Counted from the stretch's first letter, positions 1 through 9,482 are shown. The stretch is DNA of 64,000 nt from RUG14300 sp964391805 (GCA_964391805.1 CAYMNK010000003.1:124001-188000), one strand, 5' to 3'. Made by a program: numbers and translations. Notes: generated from the letters alone by a model not told the origin.

Positions 1-174
1 CACAAAACTGTGGTCGGAGACGGCGTATTTATCGGTTGTAATGCCAATTTGATAGCACCATTGACCATAGGCGACAACGCATTCATTGCAGGCGGTAGCA
101 CTATAACCGACGACATTCCCGATAACGCCTTTGCGATTGCGCGCGAAAAACAAACAAATAAACGACGAAAATAG
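1..174 (+). CDS. glmU: GlmU C-terminal end (partial)
   Basis: Only the last 57 residues are in the window; the 5' end lies outside. They read as the left-handed beta-helix (hexapeptide repeat) end of bifunctional N-acetylglucosamine-1-phosphate uridyltransferase/glucosamine-1-phosphate acetyltransferase, with the family pattern HKTVVGDGVFIGCNANLIAP, then TIGDNAFIAGGSTI and a tail ending in AFAIAREKQ. The C-terminal domain acetylates glucosamine-1-P in UDP-GlcNAc synthesis for the cell wall. It stops at TAG, 28 bases before pth; glmU upstream of pth and mfd is a common Bacillota arrangement. Another hexapeptide acyltransferase is possible but less likely given the neighbours. Confidence 0.85.
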   Translation, partial: HKTVVGDGVFIGCNANLIAPLTIGDNAFIAGGSTITDDIPDNAFAIAREKQTNKRRK

Positions 175-202
175 TAAGACCTAACGGTCTAAAGGAGATA
201 CA

Positions 203-769
203 ATGCTTATAATTGTGGGACTTGGTAATCCCGGAACAACCTATAAAAACACCGTTCACAACATGGGATTCGACTGCGTGGACAACCTTGCCGATACACT
301 CGGAGTTTCTTTCAAAAAGAAGGATTGTCAAGCCAAAATCGCAGAAGTTTTTATCAAAGGTGAAAAAATAATATTGGCTAAACCTCAGACATATATGAAT
401 AATTCGGGCGTAAGCGTCAAACAATTGATGGGTAAGTACGGCGCTAAACCCGAGGACGTCATTGTAATATTTGACGATGTGGCGCTCGGAGAGGGCGCAT
501 TAAGAATAAGGGGGAACGGTTCGGGAGGATCGCATAACGGTATGAAGTCGGTAGTATCCCTTTGTGGGGAAAACGTAGCAAGATTACGTATAGGTGTCGG
601 TGCTCCCCCCGAAAATGTTCCGTTGATGAACTATGTATTATGCAAACTTTCGGGCGACAAAAAGAAAAATCTCGCCATTGCAACCAAGCGCGGTGCAGAA
701 GCGCTCGAAGAGTATATCGCGACTCGCAGTATAGACGCCGTAGGTAATAAATTTAACGGAACAAAATGA
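203..769 (+). CDS. pth: Peptidyl-tRNA hydrolase
   Basis: Cytosolic enzyme that cleaves the ester of peptidyl-tRNAs released from stalled ribosomes, recycling tRNA. The 188-residue length is normal for bacterial Pth. Visible signatures: GLGNPG near the N-terminus (Asn9), the catalytic His19 in TVHNMGF, KPQTYMNNSG, the DD pair of VIFDDVALGEG, and GSGGSHNGMKS, which forms the tRNA acceptor-binding region. A clear AAAGGAGA ribosome site precedes the ATG. The stop codon overlaps the mfd start (ATGA), so the two are translationally coupled. Confidence 0.96.
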   Translation: MLIIVGLGNPGTTYKNTVHNMGFDCVDNLADTLGVSFKKKDCQAKIAEVFIKGEKIILAKPQTYMNNSGVSVKQLMGKYGAKPEDVIVIFDDVALGEGALRIRGNGSGGSHNGMKSVVSLCGENVARLRIGVGAPPENVPLMNYVLCKLSGDKKKNLAIATKRGAEALEEYIATRSIDAVGNKFNGTK

Positions 770-3700
770 CGGATATAATAAATTTACCTAATCTTCATAA
801 TCTTTATCGAGATGTTCAAGATTCGTGTACCGTTCTCGATAAAACGGTGGTCAGCAAGATCGCCTTTGGACATAAATTACATTTATGTTCTTTTTTGTCT
901 AAAAAAATGCTATACATTACCCTCGAAGACCATATCCAACAAATATCGAGGGAATTGTCTCAATTAGGGCTCAATGCCATTACTCTTCAACCGGTGTATG
1001 ACGTAATTCTTCATCGTCGTACAACAAATCTAACGGCTGTAGGTAACAGAATTAAGACTCTAAAAGATATTTCGGACGGCAATTTCGATGTTTTGCTCGC
1101 TACGCCAAGAGTACTTTTACAATACTTACCAAATAAGGAAATTTTCGATAAATCGTTTTTTACAATCAACACGGGCGATGAATACGAATTAGATGAAATA
1201 ATCGATAAACTATCCGATATGGGATACAAAAGACAGCCCGTAGCCGACGAAAAAGGCGCCTTTTCCTCTAAGGGTGACGTTCTTGACATATATCCGACAG
1301 ATGCCGATATGCCTACGAGAATACTCTTCGATTTCGATACCGTGGTATCCATCAAAAGTTTTAATCCCGATACAATGCAAGGCACCGCTAAACTCGACGG
1401 AATAACGGTATTACCTGCGACGGACATGCTTTACGATGCTACCCCCGAGCAAATTATGCATGCAATACAATCGTCGAGAAGACTTCAAAACGCAAAGGCA
1501 AGCGCAAGAACGGGAGAAATCCTTGCAGATATCGAAATAAAACTGCATTCCAATAGATTCGATCCTTCGCTTAACTGGATCATTCCTTTTATTGCGGACA
1601 AACTTTCCACCGTCTTTGACTATCTTCCCGAGGATATATTGATAGTTTTAGACGAACCGAGCGATATATTCGATTATCTTAACCTCACGGCACATATGCA
1701 CAAAGAAAGAGTCATAGCACTCACTAAGGATGGCGACGCCCTATCCGTGCATGCCGATTCTATCGTCGGAGTCGATAAGGTAAGTGCATATCTTAATAAA
1801 TTCCACCAACTCGGATTCAGTACGCCGACACCTTTCGGCGTATCCGATATCAATAAAGGATGTTTCCTTGTCAATTCTACAGCGGTACCCGACTTCTTTA
1901 AAGACAGCGCTTTAATGGTCAAGGACGTTTTCGAATACACTTCACGAGGTTGGTCTGTCAAAATTTTCTGCGGGAGTCAAAGCAACATTGACGTAATGAA
2001 AAGTTTTCTTGGCGATCTGCCTGTCGTTTATTCAGATGAACCGCTCGACAGAGGCTTCATATATCCCCCTGCAAAGGTTGCGGTATTGGGAATGCAAGAT
2101 CTATGCTTGATAAGTTTTACCGCCACCAAAACTCAAATTAAACGCCGTACCGTAGCACCAAAGGTGGGCGACTATGTAGTTCACGAAGAGTACGGTGTGG
2201 GTAAATGTTTGGGCATCCAACACCAAAAAACCTATGTGGGCGAAAAAGATTATCTCGTACTCGAATACGCTAAAGGCTCAAAAGTATTCGTACCCGTACA
2301 ACAAATGGATATTCTCGAGTTATACGCCGGCGGCGAAACTGCACCCAAGTTATCGGACATAGATAAGGGTGATTTCGAAAAGCAAAAGGCAAAAGCAAGG
2401 GCAAGCATCAAAAAACTTGCTTTCGACCTTTTGGAGTTATACGCCAAGCGCGAACAATCGAAGGGATACAAATATCCGTTAGACGGTACACTAATGAAGG
2501 AGTTCGAATCATCCTTCGAGTTCGAAGAAACGCCCGATCAAGTCAAAGCCATTCGCGATATCAAGCGAGATATGGAAGATGGTAAAATCATGGATAGACT
2601 TATTTGCGGAGACGTGGGTTTCGGTAAAACCGAAGTTGCTTTGCGTGCCATATTCAAAACAGTATGCGAAAACAAACAAGTTGCTGTATTGGCGCCTACC
2701 ACGATATTGACCGAACAACACTTTATGACCATGGCGGAAAGACTTCAACCCTTCGGCATAAGAACGGCTTGTTTGAGTCGATTTCGCACAGTCTCGCAGG
2801 TCAAAGAAATTCTCTCGGGATTGGCTAACGGCACGATAAACGTAGTAATCGGAACACACAGATTATTATCTAAAGATGTGTCTTTTTACGACTTGGGCTT
2901 GCTTGTACTTGACGAAGAACAACGTTTCGGCGTAGAAGATAAAGAAAAAATCAAGACTTTTAGAAATAACGTCAACGTGCTGACATTATCTGCCACCCCT
3001 ATACCGCGAACTTTGCATATGGCGCTGTCGGGAATTCGCGACGTAAGTCTTCTCGACACTCCGCCCAAGGGCAGAAAACCCGTAGAAACGGTGGTTGCCG
3101 AATATACCGATGCTATATTAGTCGACGCGGTGAACAGCGAGATTAATCGTGGCGGTCAAGTTTTCATCCTATATAACAGCATAGAAAGAATATATTCGTT
3201 TTACAGCAAAATTCAACGTTTATTACCCGATGCACGCATCGTTTTAGGACACGGACAAATGCCGTCAAAAGAGCTCGAAGCGACCATATATAAGTTCTAT
3301 ACCAAAGAAGCGGATATACTTCTTTCGACCACAATAATCGAAAACGGTATCGATATTCCCAATGCAAATACGCTATTTGTTATCGAAGCAAACAGATTAG
3401 GATTATCTCAAATGTATCAATTAAAAGGAAGAGTCGGTAGAAGTGCCCGCAGTGCGACCGCCTATTTTACCTATCCCGAAGGGTACGTACCTACGGGAGA
3501 CGTTGAAAAGCGTTTCAATGCCTTGATGGAGAACACCGACCTCGGTAGCGGATATAACCTTGCTCTAAGGGATCTCGAAATAAGAGGAGCAGGAAGCGTG
3601 CTCGGTAGAGAACAGCACGGTCATGTCGAAAAAATCGGTTATGATATGTATTGTCGATTGCTCAGAGAAACTATCATGTTACTTAAAGGCGATATATCGG

Positions 3701-4164
3701 GGATATCCACTCTGTGCGAAGTCAGCGCCTCGGTCGATGCATATTTGCCAGAAAGCCTTATTGCCGGCGAGCGCGAAAGATTGAAAATTTACAAGCGAAT
3801 CGCCGAATTCGAGTCGCCGAAAGATAGAGATGACTTCGAAAAAGACTTCAAAGAGTTGTACGGCGAGTTGCCCGAGAGCGTCAAAAACCTCGGAAGGGTA
3901 TCACTCATCAGAGTGCTTGCCTCACGATGCGGAGTGGAAAAGGCGGAAATCGATGCCAAATATTTGAGGCTGAAGTTTGTTTCTCCGGACTACCTCGCAA
4001 GCGTTGCTTTTAACCAAGCGCTCAAAACGGTACAAAAGCCCGTCTATCCCGTTGTAACCACAAAACAAGTCGAATTTTTACTTTTTAGAGGCTCACTTGC
4101 CGATAAAATGGAATTTTTGATAAAATTTTTAAGTTATGCTAACGGAAATTACAATTTATTTTAA
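766..4164 (+). CDS. mfd: Transcription-repair coupling factor Mfd
   Basis: Large (1132 aa) ATP-dependent translocase that removes RNA polymerase stalled at DNA lesions and recruits UvrA. Domains in order: UvrB-like N-terminal module (to about 350), CarD/RID-type RNA-polymerase interaction domain at about 460-525 (VGDYVVHEEYGVGKCLG), RecG-like helicase core with Walker A GDVGFGKTE (about 614), Walker B DEEQRFG (about 715), motif III SATPIPRTLHMAL (about 741) and HGQM (about 828), then the C-terminal TRCF domain. Length and motif order are complete. It overlaps pth by 4 nt. There is no terminator before the next gene, which has its own promoter. Confidence 0.97.
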   Translation: MTDIINLPNLHNLYRDVQDSCTVLDKTVVSKIAFGHKLHLCSFLSKKMLYITLEDHIQQISRELSQLGLNAITLQPVYDVILHRRTTNLTAVGNRIKTLKDISDGNFDVLLATPRVLLQYLPNKEIFDKSFFTINTGDEYELDEIIDKLSDMGYKRQPVADEKGAFSSKGDVLDIYPTDADMPTRILFDFDTVVSIKSFNPDTMQGTAKLDGITVLPATDMLYDATPEQIMHAIQSSRRLQNAKASARTGEILADIEIKLHSNRFDPSLNWIIPFIADKLSTVFDYLPEDILIVLDEPSDIFDYLNLTAHMHKERVIALTKDGDALSVHADSIVGVDKVSAYLNKFHQLGFSTPTPFGVSDINKGCFLVNSTAVPDFFKDSALMVKDVFEYTSRGWSVKIFCGSQSNIDVMKSFLGDLPVVYSDEPLDRGFIYPPAKVAVLGMQDLCLISFTATKTQIKRRTVAPKVGDYVVHEEYGVGKCLGIQHQKTYVGEKDYLVLEYAKGSKVFVPVQQMDILELYAGGETAPKLSDIDKGDFEKQKAKARASIKKLAFDLLELYAKREQSKGYKYPLDGTLMKEFESSFEFEETPDQVKAIRDIKRDMEDGKIMDRLICGDVGFGKTEVALRAIFKTVCENKQVAVLAPTTILTEQHFMTMAERLQPFGIRTACLSRFRTVSQVKEILSGLANGTINVVIGTHRLLSKDVSFYDLGLLVLDEEQRFGVEDKEKIKTFRNNVNVLTLSATPIPRTLHMALSGIRDVSLLDTPPKGRKPVETVVAEYTDAILVDAVNSEINRGGQVFILYNSIERIYSFYSKIQRLLPDARIVLGHGQMPSKELEATIYKFYTKEADILLSTTIIENGIDIPNANTLFVIEANRLGLSQMYQLKGRVGRSARSATAYFTYPEGYVPTGDVEKRFNALMENTDLGSGYNLALRDLEIRGAGSVLGREQHGHVEKIGYDMYCRLLRETIMLLKGDISGISTLCEVSASVDAYLPESLIAGERERLKIYKRIAEFESPKDRDDFEKDFKELYGELPESVKNLGRVSLIRVLASRCGVEKAEIDAKYLRLKFVSPDYLASVAFNQALKTVQKPVYPVVTTKQVEFLLFRGSLADKMEFLIKFLSYANGNYNLF

Positions 4165-4173
4165 TAAAAATAA

Positions 4174-4202
4174 TTGCTATATTTAAACATTTTATGTATA
4201 AT
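4174..4202 (+). promoter_or_regulatory. Sigma-A-type promoter of the PrsA-like gene
   Basis: TTGCTA (4174-4179), 17-nt spacer, perfect TATAAT (4197-4202), 69 nt upstream of the lipoprotein start. Confidence 0.6.
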
Positions 4203-4270
4203 ATACAAGTGACTATGCAACTTTATGCCGAGGCATATCTTTAAGTTGCTATCAAATAAGGAGAAACATA

Positions 4271-6619
4271 ATGAAATTCAGATTAAAATTGATTGTTTTA
4301 GTCGTTCTACTTGCATTGGTTCTGTCGTTCGTTCTTTGTGCATGCGATTCCGACATGGGCTTACTTAAGAGAAATGACGAAAGATACTCAAAACAAATTA
4401 CCGCTACCGCTACTTACGGTGGCAGAGTTTCTGTTGTAGACGTAAACGAATTGTACACATCTTTCTATAGATACTATTCATATATCTATCAATACTATTC
4501 ATACGGCTATATCAGCGCAGAGCAATTCCAACAATATATGAGCAATTTGGACCAAACCTTCGCAGACAGTAACGAATCTTTGGCTAAAAACGCCCTCTAT
4601 GTATTGAGAAATATCGATGAGCTTTATAAACTCGGACTTAATATGACCGATAAAGCCGATAAAGTTCAAAATATGATCGCAAACAGCACCGTTAACAAAG
4701 AATACGATTTCAGTAAAGTCGATCAATTAGAACAATATTATGTAGATAGATGTAACGAAATCCAATCCATTTTGGAAGTTGTTTGCGCCGACTATTCTTA
4801 CATCAATAATGCAATTCATACCGCTAACGAACAAATGGAAAGTCTCTTCGACGATTATGTAGAAGAGGTTCGTGAAGAGTTCGACGCATTGATCGAAGAT
4901 AACGACGAGACTCCCGACGGTTTCTATGATATCGTTATCGTTTCCAATCCTAACCGTTTGATTTACGAGGTCGATTCCGACGCTACCATCAATCTTGCAG
5001 GTATGAAGGTTGTTGCTAAGTACTCTAATAGCGAAGATGTCGTTATTCCTAATAGATTTTTAACAGTTACCGGTTTTAGCGCTTCCAGTGCTGCCGAAGA
5101 TCAGGAAATCACCGTTACCTATGGCGATTACAGTAAAACCTTCACCGTAGATATCGTTACCGCTTTGACCGATAGATCGGAACCCGTTGAGGAAACCGAA
5201 GAGCACGACCACGATCAAGAAATCGCCGATGCAACCAATAACAATACCGAAATCCTTGCTAAGTTCGTTTTCGAAATCAACGAAGCAGACTACATCAAGG
5301 AAGGAATGTCCGATGAGGAATATAAGGAGGCTACTCGCGAACTCAAGATTGCTCGTACCGCAATGAAGAGAACAATCGACCAACTAGAGAAAAATTATAG
5401 AACTTATGATTATTATCTCTATGTTGCATATGGCGACCAAGTCAATTCTGCTTATACCCAAAAGATTACATCTAACATTAAGGTAACATACCAAGAAATT
5501 CTGGATAAATATAACGAATTGGTAGAAAAAGCATTGAGTTCTTATAAGACCGAAGACTACGACAAGGACACCATCGAAGACTCTCCGTTTGAAACAATTG
5601 TTCATAAAGATTATTCAAGCGAGTCCTTCGGTTACTATTATGTATCACACGTATTATTCCAATTCGATGACGATACTCAAAAGAAGATCGACGACTTTGA
5701 GGCTGAAAAGGTTGCCAACGAAGACGTTATCAATGCTTTTGCAGAAAGTTTAATTAATGAAATAACCGTTTGGGAAAGTAATCGCGAATATGATGCAGAT
5801 GCAACTTGTGAGGAAGAGGAGTGCACTTGTCCTCGTTGTTCCAATTACAACGGCGAATCTATTGCATTCGACACTCTCAAGAAATGGTTCGGGCTCGATT
5901 CTTCTGTAGAAAACGATCCTTGCGTCAGCTTCGACGAAAATGGTAATAGAACGGTTAACTGTACCTGTGAATCTTGTCCTACCAAAAAGTATTTAGGCAT
6001 CGTTAACGCTATGAACGTTGTAAACGCTCTTAGCGAAGAACTCAAAGCTTGCGGTGGCGACTTAGATAAACAAAACGAGGTTATGTATAACTATATCTAT
6101 AGATATAATATGGACCCCGGCATGTTCACCAACATCGAAAATGATCTCGATTACTTGATGACTCCTGCCGATATCGATTCCGGTATGGTTGCTGCCTATG
6201 AAGCAAAGTGCGAAGAACTCGCGGCTCAAGGCGTTGGCTCCTATGACTGGGTTGTATCTCCCGATTACGGCGTATTCTTCATTATGGTAACCGGTAAGGT
6301 TGCAGACGTTAACGAAGAGAACGTTTCCAAAATCGAAGGTACCGAATATGTAAAACTTGGTTTGAACTATGTTACCAATAAGAAAGCTGAATTAGAAGAA
6401 GGCGAGAATCCTGTTGTTTCCGACGGTACTAACGAAATCACCTTCGAAGCCGGTAGCATCGGTTACTACATTTGGCAAGACCTCTACAGTGAGGCTCAAT
6501 CTATCGAATTAGCAAAAGCAAAGAAGGCCTTTGAGGGTGCTATCGATGAAGACTCCTTAGAGTATTTCCCCAACACCTATAAGGATCTCATTAAAAACAT
6601 CGAAAACGGTAACGCATAA
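4271..6619 (+). CDS. PrsA/SurA-like foldase lipoprotein with cysteine-rich insert
   Basis: Predicted membrane-anchored, extracytoplasmic protein: hydrophobic signal followed by a lipobox-like LCAC with Cys25. The N-terminal 200 residues are helical and chaperone-like. Residues about 225-300 resemble a bacterial Ig-like module (GMKVVAKYSNSEDVVIP). From about 447 the YVSHVLFQF stretch resembles the start of a parvulin-type PpiC domain, and a later YGVFFIMVTGKV resembles its end. Its place after mfd matches prsA in many Bacillota. Oddities: 782 aa, more than twice a usual PrsA, and two cysteine clusters inside the parvulin region (CEEEECTCPRC about 513 and CTCESC about 564). Isomerase activity is not assured because the domain is very divergent. 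Confidence 0.6.
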   Translation: MKFRLKLIVLVVLLALVLSFVLCACDSDMGLLKRNDERYSKQITATATYGGRVSVVDVNELYTSFYRYYSYIYQYYSYGYISAEQFQQYMSNLDQTFADSNESLAKNALYVLRNIDELYKLGLNMTDKADKVQNMIANSTVNKEYDFSKVDQLEQYYVDRCNEIQSILEVVCADYSYINNAIHTANEQMESLFDDYVEEVREEFDALIEDNDETPDGFYDIVIVSNPNRLIYEVDSDATINLAGMKVVAKYSNSEDVVIPNRFLTVTGFSASSAAEDQEITVTYGDYSKTFTVDIVTALTDRSEPVEETEEHDHDQEIADATNNNTEILAKFVFEINEADYIKEGMSDEEYKEATRELKIARTAMKRTIDQLEKNYRTYDYYLYVAYGDQVNSAYTQKITSNIKVTYQEILDKYNELVEKALSSYKTEDYDKDTIEDSPFETIVHKDYSSESFGYYYVSHVLFQFDDDTQKKIDDFEAEKVANEDVINAFAESLINEITVWESNREYDADATCEEEECTCPRCSNYNGESIAFDTLKKWFGLDSSVENDPCVSFDENGNRTVNCTCESCPTKKYLGIVNAMNVVNALSEELKACGGDLDKQNEVMYNYIYRYNMDPGMFTNIENDLDYLMTPADIDSGMVAAYEAKCEELAAQGVGSYDWVVSPDYGVFFIMVTGKVADVNEENVSKIEGTEYVKLGLNYVTNKKAELEEGENPVVSDGTNEITFEAGSIGYYIWQDLYSEAQSIELAKAKKAFEGAIDEDSLEYFPNTYKDLIKNIENGNA

Positions 6620-6641
6620 TATTCGTTAACCGTCATAATAC

Positions 6642-6674
6642 AAAAAGGTATTCGCTCCTTCGAATACCTTTTTT
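6642..6674 (+). terminator. Intrinsic terminator after the PrsA-like gene
   Basis: 13-bp inverted repeat AAAAAGGTATTCG / CGAATACCTTTTT with a 6-nt loop, followed by a T run on the + strand. Confidence 0.85.
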
Positions 6675-6678
6675 GTAG

Positions 6679-6716
6679 AAAAAGTGCCACGGCTCTTTAT
6701 CCCGTGACACTTTTTT
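6679..6716 (-). terminator. Intrinsic terminator of the amino-acid ABC operon
   Basis: AAAAAGTGCCACGG pairs with CCCGTGACACTTTTTT, one mismatch, T-rich on both sides. It lies just 3' of the minus-strand ATPase gene and may act in both directions. Confidence 0.8.
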
Positions 6717-6728
6717 ATTTGTAGTTTT

Positions 6729-7856
6729 TTATTGTGAAATTTTTTTGAGGAAGGATTGAAGTCTTTCGCTTTGGGGATGCTCGAAAATCTCGGTAGGAGT
6801 GCCTTCTTCGGCGATTCCGCCCTCTGCCATAAACCAAATTCGAGTACCTATTTCACGAGCAAATTCCATTTCGTGAGTAACTAAAAGAATGGTCATTCCC
6901 TCGAGCGCTACTTCCTTGATTAGTGATAGAACTTCGGATACCATCTCGGGATCGAGTGCGGAGGTCGGTTCGTCAAATAATAATACTTTCGGATTCATTG
7001 CAAGCGCACGAACGATTGCAACCCTTTGTTTTTGCCCACCCGATAATGTCGAAGGATATGCATTTGCTTTGTCGGCCAAACCTATTCTCGTTAGCAATGC
7101 TATCGCTTTTTCTTTTTCTTCTTGCTTGATTTTATTAACGGTAAGCCCGTCGGTATCTACTACTTCAATCGGTTGTTTAAGGGTAGTATGCTTAATCTCT
7201 TGAGTCAGTTTTTCCTTTTTGCCTACAAGTTTAAATCTCTCGGCAGTAAGGTCGGGATCGTACGTAGTAAAGTATTTACCGGCTTTTTCGACAACGGTTT
7301 TTGTCTTTTCCCATTCTTTTTCCAACGGTTCGAGTTTTTGATCGATCAAGGCAATTTTCTTGTAACACTTGTCGATTTTCTCATTGATGCGTTTGGTTCT
7401 ATAATCCTCGGTAATCTCGAGTACCTTATTGTATATAGGAGCATACAACTTTTGTCTTTTTAAACGATACAACCGCTTTTTACGGATATGTACGGGAGCA
7501 AGAATGATATTCTTCAGTATAGTCAAATTATTGAAAAGATTGAATTGTTGAAAAACCATGCCCATTTTTTGGCGATGCACATTGATATCGATCTTCATAT
7601 CCGCGATATCCACACCGTCAAAAACAATGCTACCGCTTGTACAGTCTTCGAGACAATTTAAGCACCTAAGGAACGTCGATTTACCACCGCCGGACGGTCC
7701 GATTATGACTATACGCTCTCCTTGATGTACGTTAGCCGATACGTTGTCGAGAACCAAAAGATCGCCAAACTTCTTGGTCAAATTCTTGACTTCTATGAGC
7801 AAATCCCCTTTGTTGTGAGATTCGCTATTATTTATTATATCCATATTCTCATTCAT
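6729..7856 (-). CDS. Polar amino-acid ABC transporter ATPase with large insertion
   Basis: GlnQ/HisP-type ATPase that powers uptake with the permease and binding protein encoded upstream. Walker A GPSGGGKST at 53-61, Q-loop in VFQQFNLFNN (about 101-110), signature LSGGQKQR at 271-278, Walker B LLFDEPTSALDP at 292-303, and an H-loop histidine in VTHEMEFA. Oddity: the usual enzyme is about 240 aa, but this one has about 120 extra residues between the Q-loop and the signature (about 127-245). The insert is lysine/glutamate-rich and probably coiled-coil, placed in the helical subdomain. The start at 7856 directly follows the permease stop at 7858; the ribosome site (AAGAAG) is weak. Confidence 0.9.
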   Translation of the reverse strand: MNENMDIINNSESHNKGDLLIEVKNLTKKFGDLLVLDNVSANVHQGERIVIIGPSGGGKSTFLRCLNCLEDCTSGSIVFDGVDIADMKIDINVHRQKMGMVFQQFNLFNNLTILKNIILAPVHIRKKRLYRLKRQKLYAPIYNKVLEITEDYRTKRINEKIDKCYKKIALIDQKLEPLEKEWEKTKTVVEKAGKYFTTYDPDLTAERFKLVGKKEKLTQEIKHTTLKQPIEVVDTDGLTVNKIKQEEKEKAIALLTRIGLADKANAYPSTLSGGQKQRVAIVRALAMNPKVLLFDEPTSALDPEMVSEVLSLIKEVALEGMTILLVTHEMEFAREIGTRIWFMAEGGIAEEGTPTEIFEHPQSERLQSFLKKISQ

Positions 7857-7857
7857 A

Positions 7858-8568
7858 CTAATTCTTCTTGTCGCTCTTTGCAAAAGCCTTTTCGATCATC
7901 TTAACTATAATACTAATTATAAATACAAGACCAATGTATATTAATGCCATTACCAGATAAGGAATCATAAATTCGTAATTCTTACCACCTATCTGAGTGA
8001 ACGCCGCATATAAATCAACCACGCTGATAAAACTCAATACCGATGTTTCCTTAATAAGCGTGATAAACTCGTTGCCGAGAGTCGGAATTATATTTTTGAA
8101 CGCTTGAGGTATTACTATCTTAATCATACTTACGGGATAACTCAATCCTAACGAACGACCAGCTTCGAGTTGACCTTTATCAACCGAATTCAAACCGCCC
8201 CGCATTATTTCCGATACATACGCACCGCTATTAAGCCCGAATACCGCTATTCCTACAACGACCGCATCGACTCCGCGAACTCCCAATGCCGGCAAAAGAA
8301 CGTAATACGCTATAAGCAACTGCACGACTATAGGCGTACCGCGGAAAAAAGTAACATAGACTGCCGAAATTTTATCCAGCAGTCTCATTACAAATTTATA
8401 TTTCGGTGCAACGCGAATCATTCCGATCAATGCACCTATTATTATACCGATCAACAATCCGAATACGGCTATTTTTACCGTAGCCAACAGTCCGTCGGTT
8501 ATCATATCACGGAATCGACTTTCCTTGAGCGTTTCAACGAAAGTGTTCCATTTTGCAGACCAATCCAT
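7858..8568 (-). CDS. Polar amino-acid ABC transporter permease (HisM/GlnP type)
   Basis: Membrane subunit of a family 3 amino-acid importer, 236 aa, about five membrane segments. The N-terminal TDGLLATVKIAVFG and FFRGTPIVVQLLIAYY stretches are typical of the HisM/GlnP family. The EAA loop reads EAGRSLGLSYPVSMIKIVIP, followed by NEFITLIKETSVL. It sits between the binding-protein gene (11-nt gap) and the ATPase gene (1-nt gap) in one minus-strand operon. The start has only a weak ribosome site, which suggests translational coupling. Confidence 0.94.
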   Translation of the reverse strand: MDWSAKWNTFVETLKESRFRDMITDGLLATVKIAVFGLLIGIIIGALIGMIRVAPKYKFVMRLLDKISAVYVTFFRGTPIVVQLLIAYYVLLPALGVRGVDAVVVGIAVFGLNSGAYVSEIMRGGLNSVDKGQLEAGRSLGLSYPVSMIKIVIPQAFKNIIPTLGNEFITLIKETSVLSFISVVDLYAAFTQIGGKNYEFMIPYLVMALIYIGLVFIISIIVKMIEKAFAKSDKKN

Positions 8569-8579
8569 ACTCTACTATT

Positions 8580-9449
8580 TTATTTATTTGTGCTGTTCAC
8601 CATTGCTTGAGCGGGTGCCTCGTCTACTACCACGCCGTAAATATTGCCGTTACTTAAATCCATAATTGCATTTTGTGCGGAAGCATAACCTTTTGCCTTG
8701 ATATTAGCAAATCCGTCATATCCCCAATCCGCATCGCCTGCTACATACCAGTTGCCTGTAGTACCTGTTTGATATCCTATGGTCTTTCCGCTTAGCGCCT
8801 TCAAAACGTTTTCTACGTCTTCAACCGTCTTACAATCGTCGAAATCGGTGTTATCGCTCGCCACAATAAGTTTTTGAGATGCGTTGAAATATGTATCGGT
8901 AAAATCGTAAAGTTTTTGTCTCTCCTCATTTACCGTAATTCCTGCCATACCTATATCGGCATAACCCGAATCGACTTGCGCAAAGATGGCATCGAATCCG
9001 ATATTCTTAACTACAAGGTTCAAACCCTTAGAGTCGGCATAACCCTTTGCAATTTCGATATCGATTCCGTAAACTTTTCCGTCATCGCCGATAAATTCGA
9101 AGGGTTCGAAGGGGCAGTTGGTTGCAACTACGAATGTGCCGTTTGCCTTAGACGTTGTGTCGTTGTCATTGACTGTATTAACGATAACGCCTACCTTTTC
9201 GCCCTGATTTTCAAAGTATTTAGCAACGATGGCATCGAATTCGCCGTTTGCTTTGATTTCGCTCAAATAAGCATTGAAGTTGTTAACCAAATCACTGTTG
9301 CCCTTCTTAATGACGAAAGCGTACTGCTCGTCGGTAAGTTTGATATCTATAATTTTGACACCCGTATTGACAGGTCCGCAACCGATCATAACGAATGCGA
9401 TAACCGCCATCATTATAATCGATAGAATGATTGAATATGCTTTTTTCAT
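8580..9449 (-). CDS. Amino-acid-binding lipoprotein, apparently circularly permuted
   Basis: Extracytoplasmic family 3 solute-binding lipoprotein (lipobox VMIGC, Cys24). Residues 105-289 follow the usual fold from its start: TFVVATNCPFEPFEF, then GIDIEIAKGYAD, GITVNEERQKLYDFTDTY, LSGKTIGYQTGTTGN, ending at VVVDEAPAQAMVNSTNK. In the family this last motif is followed by a segment of the form YAFAVKKGN, a helix with NxxL, then GxxDxIxxKYF. Here that segment is instead at the N-terminus, residues 31-80 (VKIIDIKLTDEQYAFVIKKG to FDAIVAKYF), joined by an 81-104 linker to the canonical start. The protein thus has every part of one domain in permuted order. The ATG at 9449 was chosen for the signal peptide after it and AAAGGCGG before it. 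Confidence 0.88.
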   Translation of the reverse strand: MKKAYSIILSIIMMAVIAFVMIGCGPVNTGVKIIDIKLTDEQYAFVIKKGNSDLVNNFNAYLSEIKANGEFDAIVAKYFENQGEKVGVIVNTVNDNDTTSKANGTFVVATNCPFEPFEFIGDDGKVYGIDIEIAKGYADSKGLNLVVKNIGFDAIFAQVDSGYADIGMAGITVNEERQKLYDFTDTYFNASQKLIVASDNTDFDDCKTVEDVENVLKALSGKTIGYQTGTTGNWYVAGDADWGYDGFANIKAKGYASAQNAIMDLSNGNIYGVVVDEAPAQAMVNSTNK

Positions 9450-9482
9450 AATTAAATCCGCCTTTTGTAAATTTGCTCGATA

